NCBI GenBank assembly: GCA_019638595.1
Contig: JAHBTJ010000011.1
Span: 124,001 to 188,000 of the forward strand
From: Chitinophagaceae bacterium
GTDB taxonomy: Bacteria > Bacteroidota > Bacteroidia > Chitinophagales > Chitinophagaceae
Reading direction: 5' to 3'
Length of the DNA: 64,000 nucleotides
Under the pieces are notes generated by a model. The model ran no database searches and was not told the origin of the DNA. It saw only the letters and a program-made list of their open reading frames with translations. Below are positions 63,387 through 64,000 of this stretch, piece after piece. Each line of letters begins with the position of its first letter. Positions within the stretch are counted from its first letter, which is position 1. The translations under genes and the position numbers were made by a program.

Positions 63387-64000
63387 TTAGGTTAAAACTT
63401 CTGTGCCCGGTAATTTGTTACCTCGTTCAGGGCTTTTGATAGCATAGGCAACCGCTACTATTAGTATTAATACACCGCAAAACGACAGGGCTACCGGTAA
63501 CGAATAGCGGAAAGCTATAAAACCCAGGAAGGCAGGTCCTGCTAACTGTCCTGCATACCCCATAGTTGTAACAACAGGAATGGCTATTGCCGGGGGTATA
63601 TCGCTGAGTTTTCCGGCAGCGCTGAAAAATACCGGGACAATATTAGCCGCACCGATACCCAGTAATATAAATCCTGCCAGTGCGCTGCCGACCCAGGGTG
63701 TGGCAACCGCTAAAAAAAATCCTGCGGCAGCAATCAGTCCACCCCAGAATACCACTATTCTTCCATTGAATTTTGTTACAATTGAATCGCCCAGCAGCCG
63801 TACTATAGCCATTGCCACGGAAAAAGCCGCGTAGCCGCTACCGGTCCACGCTTCTTCCACGTTCCTGTTTTCGCGCAGGAACACAGCGCTCCAGTCGAGC
63901 ATGGCGCCCTCTGCCAAAAAAACGGCGAAACATAAAGCGCCAATGAATATTACCTGCGGCTTTAGCCATATAAAGGCCCCCCGGGTTGTTTTTTCCTGTA
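63387..64000 (-). CDS. MFS transporter (C-terminal part; runs off the window)
   Basis: The frame is open to the last base on the minus strand, so the N-terminal half is outside; about 203 codons remain. The fragment has about five or six hydrophobic helices with MFS-like loops: VIFIGALCFAVFLAEGAMLD, WTGSGYAAFSVAMAIVRLLG, GFILLGIGAANIVPVFFSAA and TTMGYAGQLAGPAFLGFIAF. The AEGAMLDWS phrase is typical of the YfnC/FucP-like MFS proteins in many bacteria. Substrate unknown. Confidence 0.85.
   Translation of the reverse strand, partial: QEKTTRGAFIWLKPQVIFIGALCFAVFLAEGAMLDWSAVFLRENRNVEEAWTGSGYAAFSVAMAIVRLLGDSIVTKFNGRIVVFWGGLIAAAGFFLAVATPWVGSALAGFILLGIGAANIVPVFFSAAGKLSDIPPAIAIPVVTTMGYAGQLAGPAFLGFIAFRYSLPVALSFCGVLILIVAVAYAIKSPERGNKLPGTEVLT

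Noticed and set aside
1-64000. tRNA, rRNA, transposase or phage genes
   Set aside because: None of the expected structures or protein motifs was seen in either strand on reading through; a dedicated RNA search was not possible here.

Overview
The window looks like a chromosome segment from a Bacteroidota bacterium, most likely a Chitinophagaceae member. The grounds are SusC/SusD pairs, ECF sigma factor/FecR pairs with STN-bearing SusC receptors, a 16S methyltransferase RsmI, PepSY-like and DUF6122-like proteins, TAnnTTTG-type -7 promoter boxes, and no obvious Shine-Dalgarno sites. This placement comes from recognising families by eye; no database was searched.

1-17 kb is mostly core genome. 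On the + strand it holds the end of an LTA-synthase-like sulfatase, aminopeptidase P, pssA, purS, rsmI, a PepSY-like protein, a secreted M1 peptidase, and a tight run of three secreted phosphoesterases (6.7-10.2 kb). On the - strand it holds an outer-membrane protein, an ElaA-like acetyltransferase, rarA, and a three-gene TonB-dependent uptake operon (small His/Cys-rich protein, receptor, lipoprotein) that probably handles a metal.

17.0-60.2 kb is an accessory glycan-use region with every gene on the + strand. It begins with a GH127-type beta-L-arabinofuranosidase. Locus 1 (20.2-40.4 kb) is an ECF sigma factor, a GH106 alpha-L-rhamnosidase, FecR, SusC, SusD, six consecutive GH99/WbsX-like proteins, and a second GH106-like enzyme. 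The six GH99-like proteins all keep an NE-x-x-E motif that matches the GH99 catalytic pair. Locus 2 (40.9-60.2 kb) is sigma, FecR, SusC, SusD, two tandem DUF4838 proteins, a TIM-barrel hydrolase-like protein, two large unrecognised secreted proteins, and a third DUF4838 protein. In each locus the logic would be: SusCD binds and imports an oligosaccharide, the STN domain of SusC signals to FecR, FecR releases the sigma factor, and the secreted or lipid-anchored hydrolases are induced. The substrates are not known; rhamnose, mannose or arabinofuranose glycans are the best guess for locus 1.

60.2-64 kb is repeat-rich and has few genes: interspersed repeats, a small exported protein, a DUF6122-like membrane protein, a degenerate stand-alone receiver domain, and an MFS transporter that runs off the window. 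It also holds two structured duplications. One is a pair of units, each with two operator-like half-sites, a -7 box and a terminator, that may be small RNA genes (62.05-62.42 kb). The other is a pair of conserved minus-strand terminator units (63.09-63.31 kb). No tRNA, rRNA, CRISPR array, transposase or phage gene was seen.
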